DNA of 64,000 bases from Herbiconiux sp. (GTDB lineage: Bacteria > Actinomycetota > Actinomycetes > Actinomycetales > Microbacteriaceae). Positions 26,535 through 34,728 of the stretch are shown here, one piece after another (position 1 is the first letter of the stretch; the number at the start of each line of letters is the position of its first letter). Location of the stretch: positions 262,668 to 326,667 of the forward strand of contig NZ_SCVE01000018.1 in the NCBI RefSeq assembly GCF_004297105.1, in the 5' to 3' direction. The notes beneath the pieces are model-generated. The model did not search any database. It had not been told where the DNA came from and was given only the letters and a program-made list of their open reading frames with translations. A program made the translations under genes and the position numbers.

Positions 26535-26666
26535 TCAGTAGACGCCGCACATACCGTCGATCGAGACCTCCTCGACCAGCGAATCGGCTTCGATCACCGA
26601 CTCCACGTCTCTCGCGGCACCGGAGTCGGTGGCCTGGTCGATGGTGGTGCTGTCACGTTCACTCAT
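26535..26666 (-). CDS. mftA: mycofactocin precursor peptide MftA
   Basis: 43 residues from the ATG at 26666, with GAGGAG eight bases upstream; the frame is open to 26918, but upstream it only translates the mftR start region. The C-terminus IDGMCGVY is the conserved MftA core. MftC modifies the last Val-Tyr, and MftE releases it. The acidic leader (DVESVIEADSLVEEVS) is the part bound by MftB. First gene of the mftABC-SDR-moxR-VWA operon, divergent from mftR. Confidence 0.96.
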   Translation of the reverse strand: MSERDSTTIDQATDSGAARDVESVIEADSLVEEVSIDGMCGVY

Positions 26667-26721
26667 GGGATTCTCCTCATGGTCGTATTCGTCTACGTCG
26701 TCGAACCGCTGTGGTGAGACG

Positions 26722-26750
26722 ATACTAATGACACCGAGTGCCGAATGGAA
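26722..26750. promoter_or_regulatory. mftA/mftR divergent promoter with candidate MftR operator
   Basis: TGACACCGAGTGCC at 26729-26742 is the second copy of the site found before mftD. On the minus strand TAGTAT (26722-26727) can serve as -10 and TTCCAT (26745-26750) as a weak -35, spaced 17 bases, so the site would lie wholly inside the mftA promoter spacer. It also precedes the mftR GTG by 18 bases, which fits autoregulation. Confidence 0.6.
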
Positions 26751-26760
26751 GGGGGAACCG

Positions 26761-27375
26761 GTGACCGACTCGCAGACCGGCACCGCGCGCCTCGGCCGCC
26801 TGCCCTCCACCACGCGGTCGGAGCTCAGCCATCTGGCGCTCCAGCTCTTCATGGAGAACGGCTTCGAAGCCACCACGATCGACGACATCGCGCTCTCGGC
26901 GGGCATCGGACGGCGCACCTTCTTCCGCTACTTCCCGTCGAAGAACGATCTCCCGTGGGGCGACTTCGACGCTCTGCTCGCGCAACTGAGAATCCGCTTG
27001 CACGACCTGCCGCGGGAGCAACCGCTCGTGGAGTGCCTCCGGCTGGCCGTGATCGAGTTCAACCGGTTCCCCGCCGAGGAGATCCCCTACCACCGGCGCC
27101 GAATGGACCTGCTCCTGAACGTGCCGTCGCTGGTGGCGCACTCCACCCTCCGCTACGCGTCGTGGCGACAGGTGATCGCCGAGTTCGCCGCCGACCGCCT
27201 CGGGCTGCCGCACGACCACCTCGAACCCCAGGTGATCGCGTGGACCGCCCTCGCCGTGTCGATGTCGGCCTACGAGGAGTGGCTGAAGCACGACGACGCC
27301 GACCTCAGCGAGCTCCTCGACACGGCGTTCCGCATGCTCGGCAAGACGGTCACGGAGGCCGGTTCTCCGTCGTGA
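26761..27375 (+). CDS. mftR: mycofactocin TetR-type regulator MftR
   Basis: 204 residues from the GTG at 26761 (VTDSQTGTARLGRLPSTT), with GGAAGGGGGAA directly upstream. An ATG at 26728 in the same frame is possible but lies inside the operator-like site. The TetR helix-turn-helix is TTIDDIALSAGIGRRTFFRYF followed by PSKNDLPWGDFD, which is MftR-like. Characterised MftR represses mft genes and is released by long-chain acyl-CoA. It overlaps mftG by four bases (GTGA). Confidence 0.93.
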   Translation: MTDSQTGTARLGRLPSTTRSELSHLALQLFMENGFEATTIDDIALSAGIGRRTFFRYFPSKNDLPWGDFDALLAQLRIRLHDLPREQPLVECLRLAVIEFNRFPAEEIPYHRRRMDLLLNVPSLVAHSTLRYASWRQVIAEFAADRLGLPHDHLEPQVIAWTALAVSMSAYEEWLKHDDADLSELLDTAFRMLGKTVTEAGSPS

Positions 27376-29174
27376 GCGACTCCGCAGCGCGAGCCGACGC
27401 CGTCGCTGCCGCCAGCGGCGCCGACATCCACGTCGGCGCCGACACCACTGTGGACGTCATCGTCGTCGGGGCCGGCGGCTCGGGCGCGCCGCTCGCGGCC
27501 CGGCTGAGCGATGATCCCGGATGCCGCGTGCTCGTGCTGGAAGCCGGGCCCGTGCCGCGCACGGCGAACGAGTTCCCTCCCGAGCTGCTCGATGCGGCGG
27601 GGCTCCGTGGAGCCGACCCCGCGCATCCGGACACGTGGGAGCACCCGGCGCTCCTCACCCCCTCGCGGCCGTATGCGCTGGCGCGCGGCCGCATCCTGGG
27701 CGGATCGACCACGATCAACGGCGCCTACTTTATGCGCGCCCGGCGCGCCGATCACGACGACTGGGTCGCGGCGGGGCTCGCGGAGTGGAGCTTCGAGGAG
27801 TGCCTGCCGTTCTGGCGGGCGCTCGAGACCGACGAGCGCTACGGCGACACCGCGTTGCACGGAGGATCCGGCCCGATGCCGGTGACGCGCACCGTGGGCG
27901 CCGACGGCGGGCGGGCACCCGAGGGCGCACCGATCGATTCGATCATCGAGGCGGCCACCGTGCCCGCCAGCCCTGGCCCGCCCGCCGCGCCCGGCTCCCC
28001 CACACGGCCAGACGCCCGCCCCGCGGCCGGCTCCCTCACACACCCGGAAACGCCCGCCGTGGCCCGCCGGACTCACGTGGATTCTCGCGGCCGGCCACAG
28101 ACGATCACGACATCGTTCGCCGCGGCGTGCCGCGCGCTCGGGTTCGCGGTGGAAGCCGACAAGAACGGCGACGAGGCGGCCGGGTGGGGTCCGCTGCCGA
28201 TGAACGTGAAGGGCGGCATCCGCTGGAACACGGGGCTCGCCTACCTCGTGCCGCTGCTCGGCGTGCGGCCGAACCTCGAGGTCCGCGGCGGCAGCGAGGT
28301 GCGCCGCGTGCTGTTCGAAGGAACCCGTGCGGTGGGAGTCGAGTACGTCGACACCCACGGCTCGGTCGGCGTCGCTCGCGCCGAACGGGTCGTGCTCGCG
28401 GCAGGGGCGATCGCCTCTCCCACGATCCTGTTGCGCTCGGGTGTCGGACCGGCCGCCCAGCTGCACCACCACGGCATCCGCCTTGTCGCCGACTCGCCCG
28501 TGGGCGCCTCCTTCAGCGACCACCCGCAGATCGCCCTGCGCTGGATCCCGGCCGAATCACCCGTCGGGACCGCACCGTCCGGCACGGCGCTCGAAAGCGT
28601 GCTGAATGCCGAGCTCGACGACGGCGGGGACGTCGAGCTGCTGCCGCTGATGCGGCCGCTCGACGAGCTGCTCACGGGCGAGCTCTCGGGTGATTCTGCC
28701 CTCACGATGCTCGTGGCCCTGCAGAATCCGGAGTCGCGCGGCGAACTGCGACTGTCGGAGGACGGGCCCGAGCATCCGCCCCTCCTCGACTATCGCTCGC
28801 TGGGCACGGCGGCCGACGTCGAGCGGATGCGCGCCGCCGTGCGCCTCGTCGTCGCGGTGCTCGAGTCGGCCGCATTCGAGGCGGTCTCCGACGGGCTCGC
28901 CGACCTCGATCGCGCCACGATCGACGACGACGGGCGCCTCGATGCGTGGATCCAGGCGAACCTCGGCACGGCACTCCACCTCTGCGGCACCGCGCCGATG
29001 GGCCCCGACGGCGACGAGCGCTCCGTGGTCGACCCGCACGGCCGCGTGCGCGGCGTGACGGGGCTGCACGTCGCCGACCTCTCGATCATCCCGGCGGTGC
29101 CGCGTCGCGGCCCCGCCGCGACGGCCGTACTCGTGGGCGAACGCGTCGCGGCCTTCCTCCGCGCGGGCAGCTGA
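27372..29174 (+). CDS. mftG: mycofactocin-associated GMC oxidoreductase MftG
   Basis: 600 residues from the GTG at 27372, which overlaps the mftR stop; the long upstream open frame is a by-product. The FAD motif DVIVVGAGGSGAPLAARLS is at about 28-46. RGRILGGSTTINGAYFMR and GAIASPTILLRSGVGP are the two GMC signatures, and LHLCGTAPMG carries the active-site His. MftG reoxidises mycofactocinol and links it to the respiratory chain. An insert of about 65 Pro/Ala/Thr-rich residues lies at about 178-243, between VTRTVGADGG and TTSFAAACRALG, making it longer than the usual 480-530 residues. Confidence 0.93.
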   Translation: MSDSAARADAVAAASGADIHVGADTTVDVIVVGAGGSGAPLAARLSDDPGCRVLVLEAGPVPRTANEFPPELLDAAGLRGADPAHPDTWEHPALLTPSRPYALARGRILGGSTTINGAYFMRARRADHDDWVAAGLAEWSFEECLPFWRALETDERYGDTALHGGSGPMPVTRTVGADGGRAPEGAPIDSIIEAATVPASPGPPAAPGSPTRPDARPAAGSLTHPETPAVARRTHVDSRGRPQTITTSFAAACRALGFAVEADKNGDEAAGWGPLPMNVKGGIRWNTGLAYLVPLLGVRPNLEVRGGSEVRRVLFEGTRAVGVEYVDTHGSVGVARAERVVLAAGAIASPTILLRSGVGPAAQLHHHGIRLVADSPVGASFSDHPQIALRWIPAESPVGTAPSGTALESVLNAELDDGGDVELLPLMRPLDELLTGELSGDSALTMLVALQNPESRGELRLSEDGPEHPPLLDYRSLGTAADVERMRAAVRLVVAVLESAAFEAVSDGLADLDRATIDDDGRLDAWIQANLGTALHLCGTAPMGPDGDERSVVDPHGRVRGVTGLHVADLSIIPAVPRRGPAATAVLVGERVAAFLRAGS

Positions 29175-29309
29175 TCGGCCAGCACGGCCGCGACCCGAGT
29201 ACCTGCCGGATTGCGAGGCACCGGAGGGGCTGACGACATCGGCCGTGCAGAATACGGCGATCATTCGGGCGAACAGCGCGACGCCAAGGCACGATGCGAG
29301 GATGAGGGC

Positions 29310-30062
29310 ATGGAGAAGGATCACGATCTCGCCCGCACGTTCGGCGCCGAAGCCGCCGCCTACGACCGCGGCCGCCCGGGCTACCCCGCCGACGCCGTCG
29401 AGTGGATCCTCACCCGCGCCGCCACCGACGACGGCGCGCTCCCCGATGTGCTCGACCTGGGCGCCGGCACCGGCAAGTTCACCGCCCAGCTCGTCGGCCG
29501 CGCCGCATCCGTCACCGCCGTCGAACCGGATGCCCGCATGCGCGCCCGCCTCGAATCGAACCTGCCCGGTGTGGTCGCCTTGGACGGCTCGGCCGAGAGC
29601 ATCCCGCTCGGCGACGACTCGGCCGATGTGGTGACCATGGCGCAGGCCTGGCATTGGGTCGACGTTCCCGCGGCGTCGGCGGAGATCGCGCGCATCCTGC
29701 GCCCCGGCGGCGTTCTCGCCCTCGTCTGGAACGTTCGTGACGCCGCCACCGCGTGGGTACGCGACCTCACCGCGGTGATGGGCTCCTCGATCGCCGAGGA
29801 CTTCGACACCGTCGAGCCCCCGCTCGGCGCTCCGCTCAGCCGCGACGCCTACGCCGAATTCCGCTGGAGCAACCCGCTCGACCGCGATGAGATCGTGGCC
29901 ATGGTGACGTCGCGCAGTTATGTGATCGCGATGGAGGAGGGAGCCCGAGCCATTCTGCTGCAGAACCTCGACGAGCTCCTCACCACGCACCCTGATCTCG
30001 CCGGCCGAACCGTCTTCGATCTTCCGTATGTCACCCGCGTCACCATTGCCCGGGCCTTCTGA
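29310..30062 (+). CDS. class I SAM-dependent methyltransferase
   Basis: 250 residues from MEKDHDLARTFGAEAAAYD at 29310. SAM motif I is VLDLGAGTGKFTAQL, the acidic contact is AVEPDARM, and DVVTMAQAWHWVD is motif II/post-II of the UbiE/Methyltransf_11 type. The substrate cannot be read from the sequence. It lies 135 bases after mftG on the same strand; co-transcription is possible. Confidence 0.85.
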   Translation: MEKDHDLARTFGAEAAAYDRGRPGYPADAVEWILTRAATDDGALPDVLDLGAGTGKFTAQLVGRAASVTAVEPDARMRARLESNLPGVVALDGSAESIPLGDDSADVVTMAQAWHWVDVPAASAEIARILRPGGVLALVWNVRDAATAWVRDLTAVMGSSIAEDFDTVEPPLGAPLSRDAYAEFRWSNPLDRDEIVAMVTSRSYVIAMEEGARAILLQNLDELLTTHPDLAGRTVFDLPYVTRVTIARAF

Positions 30063-30096
30063 ACAACGCGCCCGCCCGGGAGGTTACGATCGAGCA

Positions 30097-30468
30097 ATGG
30101 CTTCCGTCACGCTCCTCCGGCCGAGCCGCCACACCGTTCTCCGATCCTTCGCCGGCCACCTCGAGAAGCCGCCGGCCGAGGTCTTCCCCGCACTTCTCGA
30201 TCGCCTCGCGGCGCTCGACGGCGTCGACGCCGACCACCTGGTCGCGGATCCGGCCGAGCGGTTCGCCGTGGTTCAGGGCGACTGGTGGTACCGCGGCGAG
30301 TACCGGGTGCGCGCCGCCGACGCGGGAGCGGATGCTGGCTCGGTGGTCGAGTACGAGATCGTGAACGTGGCGCCGACCTGGCACTGGGCGGGTCCCGTGG
30401 CGGGCCGGGGCGTCATCCGGTCGGCCCCGGCCGACTTCCAGGCCGTGCTCAGCGAATTGGCCCGATGA
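30097..30468 (+). CDS. hypothetical protein, possible START/SRPBCC-like fold
   Basis: 123 residues. I do not recognise a named family. HLEKPPAEVFPALLDRLAAL followed by a Trp/Tyr-rich beta part (GDWWYRGEYRV, VNVAPTWHWAGPVAGRG) resembles small SRPBCC-like proteins. Its TGA overlaps the ATG of the downstream MFS gene, so the two are translationally coupled. Confidence 0.7.
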   Translation: MASVTLLRPSRHTVLRSFAGHLEKPPAEVFPALLDRLAALDGVDADHLVADPAERFAVVQGDWWYRGEYRVRAADAGADAGSVVEYEIVNVAPTWHWAGPVAGRGVIRSAPADFQAVLSELAR

Positions 30469-31940
30469 CCGCCGTCGCCGACGGCATCGGCTTCCGCTCC
30501 GCCCGCGGTCCGGTGCTGATCGCCCTCATGCTCTCCACGGGCCTCGTGGCGATCGACTCCACGATCCTCGCCACCGCCGTGCCCTCGATCGTCGACGACC
30601 TCGGCGGCTTCGCGCAGTTCCCGTGGCTGTTCTCGATCTACCTGCTCGCGCAGGCCGTCGCGGTGCCGCTCTACGCCAAGCTCTCCGACATGGTGGGGCG
30701 CAAGCCGATCATCCTGATCGGCATCGGCCTGTTCCTCACCGGCTCGGTCTTGTGCGGCTTCGCCTGGAGCATGCCCGCGCTCATCGCGTTCCGCGCTCTG
30801 CAGGGCCTCGGCGCCGGGGCCGTGCAGCCCATGGCCATCACCATCGCGGGCGACATCTACACGGTCACCGAACGTGCCCGCGTGCAGGGCTACATCGCGA
30901 GCGTCTGGGCCGTCTCGTCGGTCGTCGGCCCGACACTCGGCGGGCTGTTCGCCGAATACCTCTCGTGGCGCTGGATCTTCTTCGTGAACGTGCCGCTCTG
31001 CATCCTCGCCGGTGGGATGCTGCTGCGCCGGTTCCACGAGAACGTCGCGCGCCGCCGCCACACGCTCGACTACGCGGGCGCCGCACTGCTGGCCGTGGGC
31101 GTCAGCGCCATCATCCTGGGCTTGCTCGAGGGAGGGCAGGCCTGGGCCTGGGACGCGCCGCAGAGCTTCGCCGCCTTCGCCCTCGGACTCGTGGCGCTCA
31201 TCGCGTTCGTGCTCGTGGAGCGCCGGGCGGCCGAGCCCATCCTGCCGCTCTGGGTGTTCTCACGACGTCTCCTGCTCACCACCACCGGGCTCAGCCTGAT
31301 GGTGGGGGCGATGCTCATCGGACTCACCTCCTACGTGCCCACCTACCTCGAGGGCTCGCTGAACGTGTCGCCCCTCGTCTCGGGGCTCGCCCTCGCGGCG
31401 CTCACGCTCGGCTGGCCGGTGTCGGCCTCGCTCTCGGGCCGCATCTACACGCGCGTGGGCTTCCGCCCCACGGTGCTCATCGGAGTCGCGTTCGCCGTGA
31501 TCGGCACCGTCTCCCTCGCGCTCACGGCAGGCACCCCATCCGTGGCCACCGTCGCCATCACCTGTTTCGTGATCGGCGCGGGCTTCGGCTTCATCGCCTC
31601 GCCGGGGATCATCGCGGCGCAGTCGAGCGTGCCATGGCACGAGCGCGGAGTCGTGACCGGCACCAACCTGTTCGCGCGATCCATCGGGAGCGCGGTGGGC
31701 GTGGCCATCTTCGGCGCCATCGCGAACTCGATCCTCGCCGACGCGGCGGCCGGCGGCCCGGATGCGCCGGGTGCCGGTGCCGCTCCCACCCAGCCGGCCG
31801 GAATCGTCGCGGCCGGCGGCGCGGTGTTCCTCGCGGTCGCCGTGTGCGCCGTGTTCCTGATCGTGGCCGCGGCTCTCATGCCGCGAACCCGCGTCGAAGA
31901 TGTGCAGGCGTACGCGCCCGCTGAGCACGACGGGGTGTGA
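30465..31940 (+). CDS. MFS transporter, DHA2 (14-TM) type
   Basis: 491 residues, start at 30465 overlapping the preceding stop by four bases. Motif D1 TGLVAIDSTILATAVPSI, motif A KLSDMVGRKPIILIG and motif C VVGPTLGGLFAEYLSWRWIF are those of proton-coupled drug exporters with 14 helices (EmrB/QacA group). The last loop holds an Ala/Gly/Pro-rich segment. Substrate unknown. Confidence 0.88.
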   Translation: MTAVADGIGFRSARGPVLIALMLSTGLVAIDSTILATAVPSIVDDLGGFAQFPWLFSIYLLAQAVAVPLYAKLSDMVGRKPIILIGIGLFLTGSVLCGFAWSMPALIAFRALQGLGAGAVQPMAITIAGDIYTVTERARVQGYIASVWAVSSVVGPTLGGLFAEYLSWRWIFFVNVPLCILAGGMLLRRFHENVARRRHTLDYAGAALLAVGVSAIILGLLEGGQAWAWDAPQSFAAFALGLVALIAFVLVERRAAEPILPLWVFSRRLLLTTTGLSLMVGAMLIGLTSYVPTYLEGSLNVSPLVSGLALAALTLGWPVSASLSGRIYTRVGFRPTVLIGVAFAVIGTVSLALTAGTPSVATVAITCFVIGAGFGFIASPGIIAAQSSVPWHERGVVTGTNLFARSIGSAVGVAIFGAIANSILADAAAGGPDAPGAGAAPTQPAGIVAAGGAVFLAVAVCAVFLIVAAALMPRTRVEDVQAYAPAEHDGV

Positions 31941-31971
31941 CCGCCCGGCGCGCGGACGCTATCGTGGCAGC

Positions 31972-33348
31972 ATGGCCGACATCGTGAAGCCCGCGCGCCG
32001 GCGCCGGTTCTCGATCAACGCCGTGCTCGACAACCTCTTCTTCGTGGTGGCCGGTGCGGCGGCCGTCTGGCTCGCCTATCTCGTGCTCACCGAGGGATTC
32101 TCCTCGGGCTGGGCCCAGCTCTGGTTCTACCTCGTGTTCTGGGTCGTGGTGGCCTACATCGCGCTGCCCCGGCTGCACCGCATCCTCACCAACATCTACG
32201 TGCCGAACTACTTCATCGGCCGCACCCGCACGAGCGACGGACTGCTCGGCGATCCGGTGAACCTCGGCCTGGTCGGCAATGAGGAACAGCTGCACACCGC
32301 GATGACGGCAGCCGGATGGACCCGCGCCGACGATCTCACACTCCGCAGCGCCCTGCGCATCGTGGCCTCCACCGTTCTGCGCCGCAGCTACAACGAGGCG
32401 CCGGTGAGCCCGCTCATGCTCTTCGGCCGCAACCAGGATTTCGCCTACCAGCAGGAGGTGAAGGGCAACCCGGCCAAGCGCCACCACGTGCGGTTCTGGC
32501 GCTGCCCCGACGGCTGGCTGCTCCCCGGCGGGCACGCCACCGACTGGCTCGCCGCGGGCACCTACGACCGCGCCGTGGGCTTCTCGCTCTTCACTCTGCA
32601 GATCACCCACAAGATCGACGAGAACACCGACGTCGAACGCGATCACATCGTGCAGACCGTCACCGAGGCGGATGCGGCGGTCGGGGTGAACGTGCTCAAG
32701 GACTTCGCCACCGGCTACCACTCGCGCAACGGCGGCGGCGACACCATCATCACCGACGGCGACCTGCCCGTGATCGATCTGCGCCGGGTGACTCCGAGCG
32801 CTGCGGCGTTCCAGGAGTCGAGCGCCCCCGTGCCGATGCCCCACACCGACGGCGGATCTCCGAGCGACCCGCTGCCGGAGAAGGCGGTTCGGCGACCGGC
32901 TCAGATCACGTTCGGCGCGGCCGTGGTACTGATCAGGGCGTTCTCCCCCGCCATCATCATCCTGGCGATCCTGCTCGACTGGCAGGGCGTGCGCGACTCG
33001 GCGGTGTTCGACTTCGGCGATGGCATCACGCCCAATCTCGAGGCGAGGGATGCGGCCCTGTGGATCGTGATCGGCGTCACCGCGGTGTTCGGGGCAGCCG
33101 AGTTCCTCTTCGGCCTGTTCGTGTTCTTCGGCAGCAACGTCGCGCGCATCGCGGTGATGGCGTTCAGCACGATCAACATCCTGATCGCGGCCATCGAGCA
33201 CGTCAACGATCATGTGGCCATCACCCTCGGCACGAACCTCGTGGGGGTGTCTCTCGACATCCTCATCCTGATCGCGCTCTCGAGCGGCCGCGCCCGCGAC
33301 TACGCGCGGCGCCCACGCGAGAAGAAGGCGTCGCGCGCCGCACTGTGA
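31972..33348 (+). CDS. LssY C-terminal domain membrane protein
   Basis: 458 residues. Two N-terminal membrane helices (about 20-65) come first, then a cytoplasmic or extracellular domain with the LssY_C features NEEQLHTAMTAAGW, FGRNQDFAYQQEVKG and KRHHVRFWRC. A Ser/Pro linker and four further helices (about 320-445) follow. LssY_C proteins often accompany PAP2-type phosphatases; the function is not established. Start at 31972, 31 bases after the MFS stop. Confidence 0.82.
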   Translation: MADIVKPARRRRFSINAVLDNLFFVVAGAAAVWLAYLVLTEGFSSGWAQLWFYLVFWVVVAYIALPRLHRILTNIYVPNYFIGRTRTSDGLLGDPVNLGLVGNEEQLHTAMTAAGWTRADDLTLRSALRIVASTVLRRSYNEAPVSPLMLFGRNQDFAYQQEVKGNPAKRHHVRFWRCPDGWLLPGGHATDWLAAGTYDRAVGFSLFTLQITHKIDENTDVERDHIVQTVTEADAAVGVNVLKDFATGYHSRNGGGDTIITDGDLPVIDLRRVTPSAAAFQESSAPVPMPHTDGGSPSDPLPEKAVRRPAQITFGAAVVLIRAFSPAIIILAILLDWQGVRDSAVFDFGDGITPNLEARDAALWIVIGVTAVFGAAEFLFGLFVFFGSNVARIAVMAFSTINILIAAIEHVNDHVAITLGTNLVGVSLDILILIALSSGRARDYARRPREKKASRAAL

Positions 33349-33370
33349 GGTGCGGGTCGCGACGCCTTCT
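33323..33370 (+). terminator. hairpin across the LssY-like gene stop
   Basis: AGAAGGCGTCGCG (33323-33335) pairs perfectly with CGCGACGCCTTCT (33358-33370) over a 22-base loop that contains the stop codon. It lies between two convergent genes. There is no U-run, so the mechanism is uncertain. Confidence 0.45.
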
Positions 33371-33389
33371 GCGTCCCCTGCAATACGGC

Positions 33390-33740
33390 TCAGGCCGCGA
33401 TCATGCTGATGCTCATGCCCGCGATCGAGATCGCGATCACCGCCGAGATGATCGCCACGTTCGAGAGCACGCCCTCCGGCAGCCGGTGCTTCTGGGCACC
33501 GGTCGCGACCGACGCGAACGCGTCGTCGAGAGACCCGAAGCGGCCGAGCTCTTCGCCCACCTCGCCGGAAGCGAGGTAGAGACCGTTCGTGAATTCCACC
33601 ATGCCGGCATACTCGCCCGACCGGTTGCCCACCCAGAGTCCCGGCTCGGGAGCGTTCCAGCTCACCGATGGTCGCGCGGCCGTGGTTCCGGTCTCGGCGC
33701 GATGCCGCCCGGTTGCACGATGTTCTGTGAGAAGTGCCAC
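33390..33740 (-). CDS. small C-terminally anchored protein of unknown function
   Basis: 116 residues from a GTG at 33740 with GGGGAGGAACAGG just upstream; the longer open frame begins in non-coding sequence. The soluble part (WVGNRSGEYAGMVEFTNGLY, GRFGSLDDAF) has no family I recognise. A single hydrophobic helix (SNVAIISAVIAISIAGMSI) forms the C-terminus, as in tail-anchored proteins. Its upstream region is locally AT-rich and carries TTAGGTTAAC on the coding strand, similar to one half of a DtxR-type iron box. Confidence 0.7.
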   Translation of the reverse strand: MALLTEHRATGRHRAETGTTAARPSVSWNAPEPGLWVGNRSGEYAGMVEFTNGLYLASGEVGEELGRFGSLDDAFASVATGAQKHRLPEGVLSNVAIISAVIAISIAGMSISMIAA

Positions 33741-33852
33741 CCCTGTTCCTCCCCTGATGCGATGTTGTCTAGTTAACCTAACAAAAGAAAGATCCTCGCC
33801 ATCAGGGATTGCGCCCAACCCCTGAGCGCGGTATGCGGACTCACGCACCCGG

Positions 33853-34686
33853 GTGTCAGAGCGGCGGGAACTGCTCGCCGAACAGAGCCTGCAGGTACGA
33901 CCCCACACGGTCGAGATCGTCGTCCAGGGAGGCGTTCACGGCTCCTCGCGCGCTCGACGCCGCACGCTCGAGCGCGAACTGCGCCTCGATCGCCCGCGCG
34001 ATCGAGGCGGCGGGGCGGATGCTGCGGCTGCCGCCCGGGCTCGAGGGGTCGGCCACCGGCACCAGGCCGTCGGCGGCCAGCGACTCCCAGATCCAGCACA
34101 GGTCCCACAGCGGGCTGAACGAGCGCTGCTGCAGGGTCTGCCGGATGGCCACGGTCTCGAGGTAGTACGAGGAGATGCCGGGTGCCGAACGGTACTTCCA
34201 GGCCAGGAGGAGGCGAACGAGCATCCGGAGCGCGCCGTCGTCGTCGATGCGGGAGAGGAGCACACCGCGCGCACCGGGTCGGTGCCGCACCCAGCGCCCG
34301 GCCGAGTCGGGGATGACCACGAGGTCGCTCTCGGCGCTCGGCCCCGGCACCTCGAAGGCGGGGGTGAGCCGCACTCCCCCGGTACCGGTGTCGTCGCGCT
34401 GAGAGGCAGTGACGGATGCACCGAGAAGGTCACGGGCCCGGGCTGCGCTCCGCGGCCGGGCGCCATCGAGCACCACCACGAGGTCGAGTGCACTCAGTCC
34501 GCGCACGGCCGTGTCGTGCGCCCAGGCGCCGGTCTCGATCACCCGCAGCACCGGCGCTCCGCTCCCCGCGAGCGCACGCACGACAGCGGCCTTCTCGGCC
34601 GCCACCCGCTCGCGATCTCCGGCCGTCGGACGCAGCTGCGCGTCGAACGCCCGGAACACCTCGGCGATCTCGTCGGCCACGGTCAT
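33853..34686 (-). CDS. nucleotidyltransferase-fold protein with degenerate active site
   Basis: 277 residues. The N-terminal half looks like a CD-NTase/Pol-beta nucleotidyltransferase: TGAWAHDTAVRGLSALDLVVVLDG aligns with the hG[GS]-(x)n-DhD motif, and SDLVVIPD with the third acidic strand. The C-terminal helices (MLVRLLLAWKYR, SSYYLETVAI) resemble the OAS1-like core. GS is replaced by GA, and the first catalytic Asp by Ala (SALDL instead of SDIDL), so catalysis is doubtful. No effector, ubiquitin-like or HORMA partner typical of CBASS is adjacent. The next gene downstream on the coding strand is unrelated. Confidence 0.65.
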
Positions 34687-34728
34687 CCCTCCCGCTCCCG
34701 AATGTACTCCGAGCCGGTGGCGCGAGCG

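Noticed and set aside
26629..26760. Longer MftR starting at 26629
   Set aside because: The extra residues are antisense to mftA and its promoter; conserved MftR begins near GTG 26761.
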